A DNA stretch of 45,827 nt from an uncultured Flavobacteriaceae bacterium (GCA_905479625.1 CAJQNF010000016.1:1-45827); one strand, 5' to 3'; numbered from the stretch's first letter, positions 1 through 8,711 are shown. A program made the numbers and translations. Notes: a model not told the origin generated them from the letters alone.

Positions 1-78
1 CTTAAGTCAAAATAAAAAAATTATCTTTAAACAAAAAAAATCAATTAATTCCGACAAAGCGACACAAATTTAATCATT

Positions 79-2292
79 ATGATACACAAATCGATCAAAT
101 TATTTTTAATACTCTTAAGCAGCATGGCGATGGCTCAGACCGGACACCTGATGCAGGGTGTTGGAGCAGTAAATATGTCAATGGGGGGTGCAGCAACAGC
201 CCAGCCTCTTGATATTTCCGGGGCGATGCAATGGAACCCGGCAGCACTTTCTGTTTTTGACGGCTCTATTTTAAGATTTGATATTGGGGCCTTTGAAGGC
301 GTTCCTGAATTATCATCTTCTCTTCCTGCCGGTATGCTGGGTCAAGGAGCACCCGCTACATTTGGTAAAACGAAGTCTGAATTGGGATATATGCCTATGC
401 CAGCTTTAGGTTTTGCATGGGGTAAAGCAGACTCGAAGCACACTTTTGGTGTTTCAGCTTTTGGTATCAGTGGTTTTGGAGTAGATTTTCCACAAGAAAC
501 CAACTTGCCGATTGGTTCTGATGGTAATCCAAATCCCAATTGGAACCCTAACAGTTCAAACGCTATCCTATATCCTCAAAATTTAATGGGCTTTGGAAAT
601 TTGCATTCTGAATATATGCTATTACAAGTTGGCTTTACCTGGGCTTATAATTTTTCTGAAAAATTTTCTATTGGTCTGCAACCAACTTTCAACTATGCTT
701 CCTTAATCTTGGAGCCTAACCCATTGGCTGCGCCTAGTCAAACACTAGGGTACCCTGTAAGTGAATCAGCTTCAACAACTGGTTTTGGTGGTCAGATTGG
801 TTTATTCTATGATTCTTTAAAAGGGTTTAAGATTGGTGCTTCGTACAAGACGCCTCAATATTTTTCTGAATTTGATTTTAAGAACACTTATTTAGATGGT
901 TCGTCTGCACCTAATGTGAAATTTTCGATGAACTATCCGGCAGTTTATTCAATTGGTCTTGGTTATTCAAAAGGGATTGTTGATATCGCGTTGGATTATC
1001 GTTATGTGGATTATGAAGGTACTGATGGATTTCAGGATTCCGGATGGCAAATAGCCGAAGAAGGCCCTTTTACTGGTTTTCCAACAGGAGCTGTTAATGG
1101 CTTTGGATGGCAAAACATGTCTGTTGTTTCAGCAGGGCTTCAATTAAAAGCCATTAAAAAATTACCATTGAGATTTGGTTATACGTATAGTTCCAATCCT
1201 ATTCAGGATGAATTGGCTTTCTTTTCGACTCCTGCAACGGCAATTATAGCTCATGCCTTTCAATTTGGGTTAAGTTATGAAGTGTCTGAGGCATTTAGAA
1301 TTGATGCTGTTTATCACTATGGAATGAGTGATGGGAAAACAAGCGGAAATTTATTAAGTCCTATACCGGCTATCGATTTTAATCAAGATGGATTTCCTGA
1401 TGGACCATGGGATGCTGTCAACAATCCTTTAGGTAAAATTCCAGGATCAGAAGTTGCTTATGAAATGACAACTCAGATGTTCATGCTGGGTCTTAATTTC
1501 AATTTAAAAGGAAAAGACACCGATGGAGATGGCGTAAAAGACAAAGATGATTTATGCCCTGAGGTAGCAGGTCTGGAACAATTTAATGGTTGCCCCGATA
1601 CAGATGGTGACGGCATTCAGGATTCAGAAGACAAATGTCCTAATGAAGCAGGTTTAGCTAAATTCAATGGTTGCCCTGATTCAGATGGTGATGGTTTTAT
1701 GGACTCTGAAGATATGTGTCCGAATGAAGCAGGTTTAGAACAATTTAACGGTTGTCCTGATACTGACGGAGACGGTGTAATGGATTCTCAGGATGCGTGT
1801 CCAAATGAAGCAGGTCCTATAGAAAACAAAGGTTGCCCGATAATAGATACAGATGGAGATGGAGTTCCTGATGATAAAGACAATTGCCCGAATGTATTTG
1901 GTTCAGCTTCAAACTACGGATGCCCTGTGGTAACAGAAGCGGTGCAAAAGGAAATTACTGACTTGGCAAGGGCCATTTATTTTAAAACTGGGAAAGATTC
2001 TTTTACTGACGAAACACAGATCAGACTTGAAAGTATTGATAAGATCCTTGCTGAGTATACAGGTTCACAATTCATAGTTGAAGGTCATACGGATAGTACA
2101 GGTAGTGATAAAATCAATAGTGAATTATCTCAAAAAAGAGCTAATGCAGTGATGAATTATTTAATTGAAAATGGTTTTCCTGCTGAGAATATTCAGGCCG
2201 TAGGTTACGGTTCTTCAAAACCAATTGGAGATAATAACACCTCTAAAGGTCGTCAGGCCAATAGAAGGGTGGAGATTTATACCAAGAAGTAG
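79..2292 (+). CDS. FadL-type outer-membrane barrel fused to TSP3 repeats and an OmpA domain
   Basis: The 737-residue protein has three parts. A signal peptide ends near AMA|QTGH at residue 19. Residues about 20-475 resemble the OMPP1/FadL/TodX porin family: the N-terminus has GVGAVNMSMGGAATA and NPAALS, typical of FadL-like proteins that carry hydrophobic compounds across the outer membrane. Residues 480-619 hold five Ca-binding thrombospondin type 3 repeats (DTDGDGxxDxxDxCP). Residues about 620-737 are an OmpA-like peptidoglycan-binding domain with VEGHTDSTGSD, LSQKRANAV and GRQANRRVEI. The inferred product is an outer-membrane channel anchored to peptidoglycan through a calcium-stiffened stalk. 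The transported substrate cannot be read from sequence. It stands alone, with a strong terminator right behind it. The ATG follows an A-rich leader without a Shine-Dalgarno sequence. Confidence 0.9.
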   Translation: MIHKSIKLFLILLSSMAMAQTGHLMQGVGAVNMSMGGAATAQPLDISGAMQWNPAALSVFDGSILRFDIGAFEGVPELSSSLPAGMLGQGAPATFGKTKSELGYMPMPALGFAWGKADSKHTFGVSAFGISGFGVDFPQETNLPIGSDGNPNPNWNPNSSNAILYPQNLMGFGNLHSEYMLLQVGFTWAYNFSEKFSIGLQPTFNYASLILEPNPLAAPSQTLGYPVSESASTTGFGGQIGLFYDSLKGFKIGASYKTPQYFSEFDFKNTYLDGSSAPNVKFSMNYPAVYSIGLGYSKGIVDIALDYRYVDYEGTDGFQDSGWQIAEEGPFTGFPTGAVNGFGWQNMSVVSAGLQLKAIKKLPLRFGYTYSSNPIQDELAFFSTPATAIIAHAFQFGLSYEVSEAFRIDAVYHYGMSDGKTSGNLLSPIPAIDFNQDGFPDGPWDAVNNPLGKIPGSEVAYEMTTQMFMLGLNFNLKGKDTDGDGVKDKDDLCPEVAGLEQFNGCPDTDGDGIQDSEDKCPNEAGLAKFNGCPDSDGDGFMDSEDMCPNEAGLEQFNGCPDTDGDGVMDSQDACPNEAGPIENKGCPIIDTDGDGVPDDKDNCPNVFGSASNYGCPVVTEAVQKEITDLARAIYFKTGKDSFTDETQIRLESIDKILAEYTGSQFIVEGHTDSTGSDKINSELSQKRANAVMNYLIENGFPAENIQAVGYGSSKPIGDNNTSKGRQANRRVEIYTKK
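1516..1920 (+). repeat. 81-bp tandem repeats coding for TSP3 modules
   Basis: Units start at 1516, 1597, 1678 and 1759 with exact 81-bp (27-codon) spacing. A fifth, diverged unit starts at 1846 after a two-codon insertion. Each encodes an Asp-rich DTDGDG loop followed by CPNEAG and an NGCP-type end. The units differ at many synonymous sites, so this is an old duplication rather than a recent slippage array. Confidence 0.85.
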
Positions 2293-2312
2293 GAGACAAC
2301 TCACAAATTTTT

Positions 2313-2343
2313 AAAAACCGCTTTTTTAAGCGGTTTTTTTTTT
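2313..2343 (+). terminator. Rho-independent terminator after the FadL/OmpA gene
   Basis: The hairpin AAAAACCGCTT / AAGCGGTTTTT is followed by a run of about ten T, starting some 20 bases after the stop codon. It separates this gene from uvrD. Confidence 0.9.
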
Positions 2344-2356
2344 GACAAAATGTCAA
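2342..2356. promoter_or_regulatory. Perfect palindrome upstream of the uvrD promoter
   Basis: TTGACAAAATGTCAA has two perfect 6-bp arms (TTGACA/TGTCAA) around AAA. It ends ten bases before the proposed -33 element of uvrD, a usual place for an operator. It also abuts the T-run of the preceding terminator, so chance is possible. The binding protein is unknown. Confidence 0.4.
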
Positions 2357-2365
2357 TAACTTTTA

Positions 2366-2396
2366 TTGTCGTTCTTCAATAACCATTGTATTTTTG
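2366..2396 (+). promoter_or_regulatory. Bacteroidota-type promoter of uvrD
   Basis: A -33 TTG at 2366-2368 is followed after 20 bases by TATTTTTG at 2389-2396, an exact match to the Bacteroidota -7 element TAnnTTTG. Transcription would begin near 2402. Confidence 0.65.
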
Positions 2397-2414
2397 AGGA
2401 AAAACGCAGGGGTA

Positions 2415-4745
2415 GTGAGTAGTTATTTGGACGAGTTAAACGAGGCACAAAAAGAGGCAGTTCTTCAAAGAGAAGGACCCATGATTATTATTGCAGGAGC
2501 CGGATCCGGTAAAACCAGGGTGTTGACCTATAGAATTGCTCATTTGATGAAAAATGGAGTAGATCCGTTTAATATCCTGTCGCTTACTTTTACCAATAAG
2601 GCAGCTAAAGAAATGAAAAGCCGGATTGCCGGTGTTGTAGGACCGAGTGAAGCGAAAAATTTATGGATGGGTACTTTTCATAGTGTCTTTGCGAGGATAC
2701 TGAGGAGCGAGGGTGAAAAATTAGGATATCCATCTAATTTTACGATTTATGACACACAGGATTCAGTAAGACTGATTTCATCGATCATTAAGGAATTACA
2801 ACTTGAAAAGGACAAGTATAAACCCAAACAGGTTTTAGGGAGAATCTCACAATTTAAGAACAGTCTGATTACGGTAAGGGCGTATTACCAGAATCCGGAG
2901 GTCATGGAGGCTGATAAAGTATCAGGAAGGCCAAAAATTGGCAGTATCTATAAAGAATATGTGGATCGCTGTTTTAAAGCAGGGGCCATGGATTTTGACG
3001 ATTTGCTTTTAAGGACCAATGAGTTGCTCACGCGATTTCCTGAGGTTCTGGCAAAGTACCAAGATAGGTTCCGCTATATATTGGTGGATGAGTATCAGGA
3101 TACGAATCATTCACAATATCTCATCGTAAGAGCATTAGCAGACAGGTACCAGAACATCTGTGTAGTTGGTGATGATAGTCAGAGTATCTACGCCTTTAGA
3201 GGAGCTAATATTCAGAATATACTCAATTTCCAAAAGGACTATGATGATGTAAAGATTTTTAAACTTGAGCAAAATTACCGTTCATCAAGTAATATTGTCC
3301 AGGCTGCCAATAGTGTTATTGATAAGAATAAGACAAAGTTGGATAAAGAGATATGGACATCAAATCAGGAAGGGGAATTGATCAAAGTGATGCGCACCTT
3401 TTCTGAAGGTGATGAAGGTCGCTTTGTGGCAAGTTCCATTTTTGAGAATATGATGCAGCACCAATTGCCAAATAACAGTTTCACCATACTTTATCGAACC
3501 AATGCACAGTCAAGAGCCATTGAAGATGCACTGCGAAAGAAAAACATCAAGTATAGAATCTACGGCGGTTTGTCATTTTATCAAAGAAAGGAGATCAAGG
3601 ATACCTTAGGCTATTTGAGATTGTTGATCAATCCAAATGATGAGGAAGCATTTAAACGCGTGATCAACTATCCTGCAAGAGGAATTGGCCAAACTACGAT
3701 TGACAGATTGGTTATAGCAGCTAACGATCATAATATCTCCATGTTTGAAATACTTTTTCAATTGGATAGTCTTTCAATCAATATTAATTCCGGAATTAAA
3801 ACCAAATTGCTGAATTTTAGGGATATGATCCGGAGTTTTCAAATCGAAGCAAAATCAAAAAACGCATTTGAGGTGGCAGATCTGGTCATTAAGAAAACAA
3901 GGTTGATCAGAGATTTAGAAAGTGAAGGTACCCCTGAAGCCATTAGTAGAGTAGAAAATGTTCAGGAATTAATGAACGGTGTCAAAGATTTTATTGAACA
4001 ACAAAAAGAAAAGGAAGAGGATGCATCGCTTGCATTTTTCTTGGAAGATGTTGCATTGGCCACTGATTTTGATCAGGAAAAAGACGATGTGCCCAGGGTG
4101 TCGCTGATGACGATTCATCTTGCCAAGGGCTTGGAATTTCCTTATGTGTATATTGTTGGCCTGGAGGAGAATCTTTTTCCATCTGCCATGAGCATGAACA
4201 CCAGAAGTGAAATTGAAGAGGAACGAAGACTGTTCTATGTGGCACTTACAAGGGCAGAAAAGCAGGTCTACCTCTCTTATGCACAATCAAGGTATCGTTG
4301 GGGAAAACTAATAGATTGCGAACCAAGTCGCTTTTTAGAAGAGATCGATGAGAAATTTATTAACTACATAACCCCGAGGAAAGAACAAGCAAAGAGTAAT
4401 TCATTTATTGATAAGGATATTTTTGGCATTCCCGATCAGACTAAGATCAGATTTAAGAAACCGATACAAAAAAAGGTGGAGAAATCTATCAAAAAACCGC
4501 TGACCAAAACCGTAAAATCAATTCCTCCTGCGAAGCTGAAAAAAGTTGCTGATTTAGGAGGCTCTCAAAATTTATTTGACAATAATCTTTTGGAGGGAAA
4601 TATTGTGGAGCATGGGAAATTTGGCAGGGGAGAAGTGCTTGCAGTTGAAGGGGCAGGCAACAGTAAAAAGGCCGAAATTAAATTTGATTCAGGCCAAACC
4701 AAGAAGTTATTACTGCAATTTGCTAAGTTGAAGATAATTGGCTAA
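2415..4745 (+). CDS. uvrD: UvrD/PcrA-type superfamily 1 DNA helicase
   Basis: This is an ATP-dependent 3'-5' DNA helicase of the UvrD/PcrA/Rep group, used in nucleotide-excision and mismatch repair and in clearing blocked forks. Visible motifs are the Q-motif region LNEAQKEAV, Walker A GAGSGKT at about residue 28, FTNKAAKEMK, Walker B DEYQDTN, GDDSQSIYAFRGA, the motif near TIHLAKGLEFPYVYIVG and VALTRAEK. The basic C-terminal region ends in a PcrA-like module (GRGEVLAVEG...). The frame is open back to a TTG at 2394, but that TTG is the end of the -7 promoter box. The GTG at 2415, preceded by AGGGG, gives the usual N-terminus MSSYLDELNEAQ and a 776-residue protein of normal length. The palindrome at 2342-2356 may regulate it. 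Confidence 0.93.
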   Translation: MSSYLDELNEAQKEAVLQREGPMIIIAGAGSGKTRVLTYRIAHLMKNGVDPFNILSLTFTNKAAKEMKSRIAGVVGPSEAKNLWMGTFHSVFARILRSEGEKLGYPSNFTIYDTQDSVRLISSIIKELQLEKDKYKPKQVLGRISQFKNSLITVRAYYQNPEVMEADKVSGRPKIGSIYKEYVDRCFKAGAMDFDDLLLRTNELLTRFPEVLAKYQDRFRYILVDEYQDTNHSQYLIVRALADRYQNICVVGDDSQSIYAFRGANIQNILNFQKDYDDVKIFKLEQNYRSSSNIVQAANSVIDKNKTKLDKEIWTSNQEGELIKVMRTFSEGDEGRFVASSIFENMMQHQLPNNSFTILYRTNAQSRAIEDALRKKNIKYRIYGGLSFYQRKEIKDTLGYLRLLINPNDEEAFKRVINYPARGIGQTTIDRLVIAANDHNISMFEILFQLDSLSININSGIKTKLLNFRDMIRSFQIEAKSKNAFEVADLVIKKTRLIRDLESEGTPEAISRVENVQELMNGVKDFIEQQKEKEEDASLAFFLEDVALATDFDQEKDDVPRVSLMTIHLAKGLEFPYVYIVGLEENLFPSAMSMNTRSEIEEERRLFYVALTRAEKQVYLSYAQSRYRWGKLIDCEPSRFLEEIDEKFINYITPRKEQAKSNSFIDKDIFGIPDQTKIRFKKPIQKKVEKSIKKPLTKTVKSIPPAKLKKVADLGGSQNLFDNNLLEGNIVEHGKFGRGEVLAVEGAGNSKKAEIKFDSGQTKKLLLQFAKLKIIG

Positions 4746-4754
4746 ATCTTTGCT

Positions 4755-4781
4755 TTGGTCATCAAAATAATTGTTACTTTG
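4755..4781 (+). promoter_or_regulatory. Probable promoter of the DUF4290-murA unit
   Basis: TTG at 4755-4757 lies 17 bases before TACTTTG at 4775-4781, one base shorter than the full TAnnTTTG element. It is about 50 bases before the ATG at 4829. Confidence 0.4.
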
Positions 4782-4828
4782 CAGCAAGATAGAATTTTAA
4801 TAAAAAGTTGATTTAAAGAATCTAAAGG

Positions 4829-5455
4829 ATGGATTTAGAATATAATTCGGATAGGGAACATTTGATCATACCAGAGTATGGCAGGCATATTCAAAAGCTT
4901 GTCAATCATTGTATCAAATTGGAAGATAAAGAAGTAAGAAATACTATGGCAAAAGCCATCGTACATGTCATGGGAAATATGCAGCCTCATCTTAGAGATG
5001 TTCCTGATTTTCAACATAAGTTGTGGGATCAGTTGTTTATCATGTCTGATTACAATTTAGATGTCGATACGCCTTATCCAAAACCAGAAAGAGAGGTTTT
5101 ACAAGCCAAGCCTGATTCAATGGACTACCCTAAATCTGCCTCTAAATATAGATTTTACGGGAATAATATTCAGATCATGATTGATACTGCACTGACCTGG
5201 GAAGAAGGTGAACTCAAGGAGGCGCTGGTATTCACCATTGCAAATCACATGAAAAAGTGCTATTTGAACTGGAATAAGGATACTGTTGATGATGAAGTAA
5301 TTTTTCGTCATTTAAAGGAGTTGTCAGGAGGAGCTTTGGTTCCTAAGGACAACGAAACTTTATCAGAGTCTAAAAATTTGTTGAGAAAGAAACCAGCAAA
5401 AACTTTTCAGAAATCGAATCAAAAACAAGGTAAAAAGAATTTTAGAAAAAGATAA
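4829..5455 (+). CDS. DUF4290 family protein
   Basis: The 208-residue protein matches the Bacteroidota-specific DUF4290 family, recognisable from the N-terminus MDLEYNSDREHLIIPEYGRHIQKLV and the following helices with HVMGNMQPHLRDVPDFQHKLWDQLF. There is no signal peptide or membrane segment, so it is cytoplasmic. The last 30 or so residues are strongly basic (FQKSNQKQGKKNFRKR), which suggests nucleic-acid contact, but that is inference. No biochemical function is known to me. It lies 23 bases upstream of murA in the same direction, so the two are probably co-transcribed, giving a possible link to cell-wall synthesis or division timing. Confidence 0.85.
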   Translation: MDLEYNSDREHLIIPEYGRHIQKLVNHCIKLEDKEVRNTMAKAIVHVMGNMQPHLRDVPDFQHKLWDQLFIMSDYNLDVDTPYPKPEREVLQAKPDSMDYPKSASKYRFYGNNIQIMIDTALTWEEGELKEALVFTIANHMKKCYLNWNKDTVDDEVIFRHLKELSGGALVPKDNETLSESKNLLRKKPAKTFQKSNQKQGKKNFRKR

Positions 5456-5478
5456 TACCTGTAAATTAAACTTCGCTA

Positions 5479-6795
5479 ATGTCAATATTTAAAATTGAAG
5501 GAGGGCACCGTCTGAATGGTGAAATTATCCCTCAGGGTGCCAAGAATGAGGCACTTCAGATCGTCTGTGCCACACTGCTAACCGCATCTAAAATCACTAT
5601 TAGTAATATACCTGACATTAGAGATGTAAATAAGCTTATTTTTATCCTGGGAGAGCTTGGGGTGAAAATTGAAAAGCTTGATAGAAATACCTATACTTTT
5701 CAGGCGGATGACATCAATTTAAAATATTTGGAATCTCTTGATTTCAAAAAAGATGGAAGCTCACTTCGAGGTTCAATTATGATCGTGGGTCCATTACTTA
5801 CAAGATTTGGAAAAGGATATATTCCTAGACCCGGAGGCGATAAGATTGGTCGCAGAAGACTTGATACACATTTTGAAGGTTTTATAAAACTTGGCGCTAA
5901 ATTCAGATATAACAGGGAGGAATCCTTTTATGGTGTTGAAGCTGATCAATTGTACGGAACTGACATGTTGCTTGATGAGGCATCAGTAACCGGTACGGCA
6001 AATATTTTAATGGCTGCTGTTCTGGCCAAAGGAGAAACGATTGTTTACAATGCGGCCTGTGAACCCTATATACAACAATTGTGCAAGATGTTGGTAAGTA
6101 TGGGAGCAGTGATAGACGGAATTGGGTCGAACAGATTGATCATCCAGGGAGTTTTAGAACTTGGTGGTTGTGAGCATCGCATATTACCTGATATGATCGA
6201 GATTGGAAGCTGGATAGGTGTAGCTGCAATGACCAGATCAGAATTAACAATAAAAAATGTGAGCTGGAAAGACCTTGGTTTGATACCCAATGTGTTTAAA
6301 AAATTAGGGATTAACCTGGAGCAGATCAATGATGATATCTATATCCCTGCACAGGAAAGTTACGAGATTCAGGGCTACCTGGATGGATCAATACTTACAG
6401 TTTCTGATGCGCCATGGCCAGGTTTCACACCTGACTTGTTAAGTATTGTTCTTGTGGTCGCAACCCAGGCTAAAGGGAGTGTTTTAATCCATCAGAAGAT
6501 GTTTGAAAGCAGGTTGTTCTTCGTTGATAAACTTATTGATATGGGTGCTAAAGTCATCTTATGTGACCCTCATAGAGCAACGGTTATAGGAATGAATCAT
6601 GAGTCAAGTCTCAAGGCGACAACCATGAGCTCACCTGATATTAGAGCGGGTATTTCATTACTTATCGCAGCATTATCAGCTAAAGGAACTAGCATTATTC
6701 ATAATATTGATCAGATCGATCGTGGCTATGAAAATATAGATGAACGTCTGCGTTCATTGGGGGCTAAGATCGAAAGAATAGATAGTGCGTTTTAA
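5479..6795 (+). CDS. murA: UDP-N-acetylglucosamine 1-carboxyvinyltransferase MurA
   Basis: MurA transfers enolpyruvate from phosphoenolpyruvate to UDP-GlcNAc, the first committed step of peptidoglycan synthesis, in the cytoplasm. The 438-residue length is close to normal. Visible landmarks are the catalytic-site Lys22 in QGAKNEAL, the flexible loop RPGGDKIGRRRLDTH, the PWPGFTPD segment carrying the general base Asp, and PDIRAGISLLIAAL near the C-terminus. The loop residue that is Cys115 in E. coli, the target of fosfomycin, is Asp here (Asp121). A Cys-to-Asp change at this place keeps activity and makes MurA insensitive to fosfomycin in other bacteria such as Mycobacterium and Chlamydia. It probably forms an operon with the DUF4290 gene. 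Confidence 0.96.
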   Translation: MSIFKIEGGHRLNGEIIPQGAKNEALQIVCATLLTASKITISNIPDIRDVNKLIFILGELGVKIEKLDRNTYTFQADDINLKYLESLDFKKDGSSLRGSIMIVGPLLTRFGKGYIPRPGGDKIGRRRLDTHFEGFIKLGAKFRYNREESFYGVEADQLYGTDMLLDEASVTGTANILMAAVLAKGETIVYNAACEPYIQQLCKMLVSMGAVIDGIGSNRLIIQGVLELGGCEHRILPDMIEIGSWIGVAAMTRSELTIKNVSWKDLGLIPNVFKKLGINLEQINDDIYIPAQESYEIQGYLDGSILTVSDAPWPGFTPDLLSIVLVVATQAKGSVLIHQKMFESRLFFVDKLIDMGAKVILCDPHRATVIGMNHESSLKATTMSSPDIRAGISLLIAALSAKGTSIIHNIDQIDRGYENIDERLRSLGAKIERIDSAF

Positions 6796-6817
6796 AAGAA
6801 ACTTCATCCTAACTTTT

Positions 6818-6825
6818 TAGTTTTG
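6818..6825 (+). promoter_or_regulatory. -7 element of the grpE-dnaJ promoter
   Basis: TAGTTTTG is an exact TAnnTTTG match 74 bases before grpE. It is followed directly by GTGACAATATGACAC, which contains TGACA twice as a direct repeat and could be a regulator site. No CIRCE (HrcA) element is visible, so heat-shock control of this unit must work in another way. Confidence 0.5.
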
Positions 6826-6898
6826 TGACAATATGACACAAATAAACACTTGGCAAGTAATTTGCTTTCTAGGGGTAAGAGGATAAAATTGAATTATA

Positions 6899-7480
6899 AT
6901 GAGCGATCAAGAACATAAAGAAAAAGAAATGGAAAAAAATATTCCCAATCAGGAAGTGGAAAATGAAAATGTAGAGGGAGCCACTGATAGGTTAGAAGAT
7001 TCAGAAAATACTGAAAATGAAACTATTGAGTCTGAAGTAGAAGGGCTTAAGGAAGAAGTTGAAAAGGAAAGAAATAATTTCCTAAGGTTATTTGCGGAGT
7101 TTGAAAATTATAAAAAAAGAACGTCCAAAGAAAGAATAGAATTATTCAGTACAGCAAATAAGGAGTTGATGACAGTTCTTTTGCCAATTCTGGATGACTT
7201 TGAAAGAGGCTTAAAAGAAGTCGAAAAATCTTCTGATGAGGCGCTTATGCAAGGTATGCAGTTGATTTATAATAAATTCAAGAATACATTAAGCCAAAAG
7301 GGGTTGAAGGAAATGGAAGTAAAGCAAGGTGATACTTTTGATGCTGAGATACACGAAGCCATCACTCAGATTCCGGCTCCTTCAAAGAAACTAAAGGGTA
7401 AAATCATTGATACGGTTGAGAAAGGTTATAAACTTGGAGAAACCATTATTCGCTACCCTAAGGTTGTTCTTGGTAATTAA
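6899..7480 (+). CDS. grpE: GrpE nucleotide exchange factor
   Basis: GrpE exchanges ADP for ATP on DnaK. The 193-residue protein has an acidic, disordered N-terminus (residues 1-45), a long helix (EVEGLKEEVEKERNNFLRLF...) that forms the dimer, the conserved FENYKKRTSKER and LLPILDDFERGL segments, and the C-terminal beta domain with FDAEIHEAI, GYKLGETIIRYPKVVLGN. A second ATG 30 bases downstream could also serve as start, but the acidic region before the helix fits the family. dnaJ follows after 29 bases, so DnaK's two co-chaperones are made together. dnaK itself is not in this window. Confidence 0.95.
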   Translation: MSDQEHKEKEMEKNIPNQEVENENVEGATDRLEDSENTENETIESEVEGLKEEVEKERNNFLRLFAEFENYKKRTSKERIELFSTANKELMTVLLPILDDFERGLKEVEKSSDEALMQGMQLIYNKFKNTLSQKGLKEMEVKQGDTFDAEIHEAITQIPAPSKKLKGKIIDTVEKGYKLGETIIRYPKVVLGN

Positions 7481-7509
7481 GCGTATCTAATAATTTAAAA
7501 CGATCATTT

Positions 7510-8631
7510 GTGAAACAGGATTATTACGACATACTTGGGATAGCTAAAAATGCTACAGCCAACGAAATAAAAAAGGCCTATCGTAAAAAAGCAGTAGAGA
7601 ATCACCCTGATAAGAATCCGGGAGATAATGAAGCTGAGGAAAGATTCAAACAGGCGGCAGAAGCCTATGAGATTTTAAGTAATGCTGACAAAAAGGCCAA
7701 ATATGACCAATATGGTCATGCTGCATTTGAAAATGGCGGTGCCGGAGGCGGATATGGTAGTATGAACATGGACGATATCTTCAGTCAGTTCGGTGATATT
7801 TTCGGAGGTCACTTTGGTGGTGGAGGCTTCGGAGGTGGTTTTGGAGGAGGATCCAGACAGGCCCGAGTAAAAGGAAGTAATCTCAGAATTCGTGTGAAGC
7901 TCGAGTTAAAAGATATTTTAAACGGCGTAAGCAAGAAGGTGAAGGTAAAACGTCAGGTAAAAGCTGAAGGCGTTACTTACAGCACTTGTTCTACTTGTAA
8001 CGGACAGGGGAGTGTGATGAGGGTTACCAATACGATTCTTGGTAGAATGCAAACTGCTGCTGCTTGTCCTGCATGTAAAGGAGCTGGAAAAGTGGTAAAT
8101 CACAGGCCTAAAGGAGCAGATATTAATGGTTTGATTACGCGTGAAGAAACTGTCGAAATCGATATTCCAGCAGGGGTTACTGACGGTGTTCAGCTCAAGG
8201 TGTCAGGAAAAGGAAATGAAGCACCAGGTGATGGTATTCCAGGAGATATTCTGGTGGTGATTCAGGAAATACAGCACGAAAAGTTAAAGAGAGAAGGTAC
8301 CAATTTACATTATGACCTTTATATTAGTTTTGCTGAGGCAGTCTTGGGATCAAGTCAGGAAATTGACACACTTACAGGAAAAGTCAGAATAAAAATAGAG
8401 GAGGGGACCCAAAGCGGAAAAATTCTTCGATTAAGAGGAAAAGGTCTTCCAAGTCTTGACAGATATGGAAATGGGGACTTATTGGTTCACCTAAATGTAT
8501 GGACTCCTAAAAAGTTGACAAAAGACCAAAAAGCATTCTTTGAAAGCGTTCGAGATCATGAAAATTTCATCCCTAGCCCATCTGTTTTGGAGAAATCTTT
8601 TTTTGAAAAAGTAAAAGACATGTTCTCATAA
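7510..8631 (+). CDS. dnaJ: DnaJ (Hsp40) co-chaperone with a reduced zinc domain
   Basis: DnaJ stimulates the DnaK ATPase and delivers unfolded substrates. The start is GTG. In order: J domain (1-70) with HPD at 32-34, a Gly/Phe-rich linker (about 75-115), a zinc region, and the C-terminal substrate-binding domains and dimer end. The usual zinc region has four CxxCxGxG motifs. Only two are present: C160-STC-NGQG and C186-PAC-KGAG. By spacing and neighbouring sequence (TILGRMQTAAACPAC) they correspond to motifs II and III, which together bind one zinc (site 2). Motifs I and IV (site 1) are absent. The total of 373 residues is normal, so this is not a fragment. Confidence 0.95.
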   Translation: MKQDYYDILGIAKNATANEIKKAYRKKAVENHPDKNPGDNEAEERFKQAAEAYEILSNADKKAKYDQYGHAAFENGGAGGGYGSMNMDDIFSQFGDIFGGHFGGGGFGGGFGGGSRQARVKGSNLRIRVKLELKDILNGVSKKVKVKRQVKAEGVTYSTCSTCNGQGSVMRVTNTILGRMQTAAACPACKGAGKVVNHRPKGADINGLITREETVEIDIPAGVTDGVQLKVSGKGNEAPGDGIPGDILVVIQEIQHEKLKREGTNLHYDLYISFAEAVLGSSQEIDTLTGKVRIKIEEGTQSGKILRLRGKGLPSLDRYGNGDLLVHLNVWTPKKLTKDQKAFFESVRDHENFIPSPSVLEKSFFEKVKDMFS

Positions 8632-8699
8632 CTTTTAGAGAATCAATTTATTATAAGGAAGAAAATGAGAATAATGAATTTTTTTAATTAAAATTTCGT

Positions 8700-8707
8700 T
8701 ATATTTG
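8700..8707 (+). promoter_or_regulatory. -7 element for the first small-RNA candidate
   Basis: TATATTTG is an exact TAnnTTTG match in the non-coding stretch after dnaJ. Transcription would start near 8713, about 75 bases before a strong terminator and with no open reading frame between. Confidence 0.5.
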
Positions 8708-8711
8708 TTTT

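Noticed and set aside
1516-1920. CRISPR-like periodic repeat
   Set aside because: The 81-bp period is in frame, diverged at synonymous sites and encodes TSP3 modules; there are no spacers or cas genes.
6825-6839. GTGACAATATGACAC as a heat-shock operator
   Set aside because: It is not a CIRCE element and its dyad is imperfect; the direct TGACA repeat alone is not enough to call a site.
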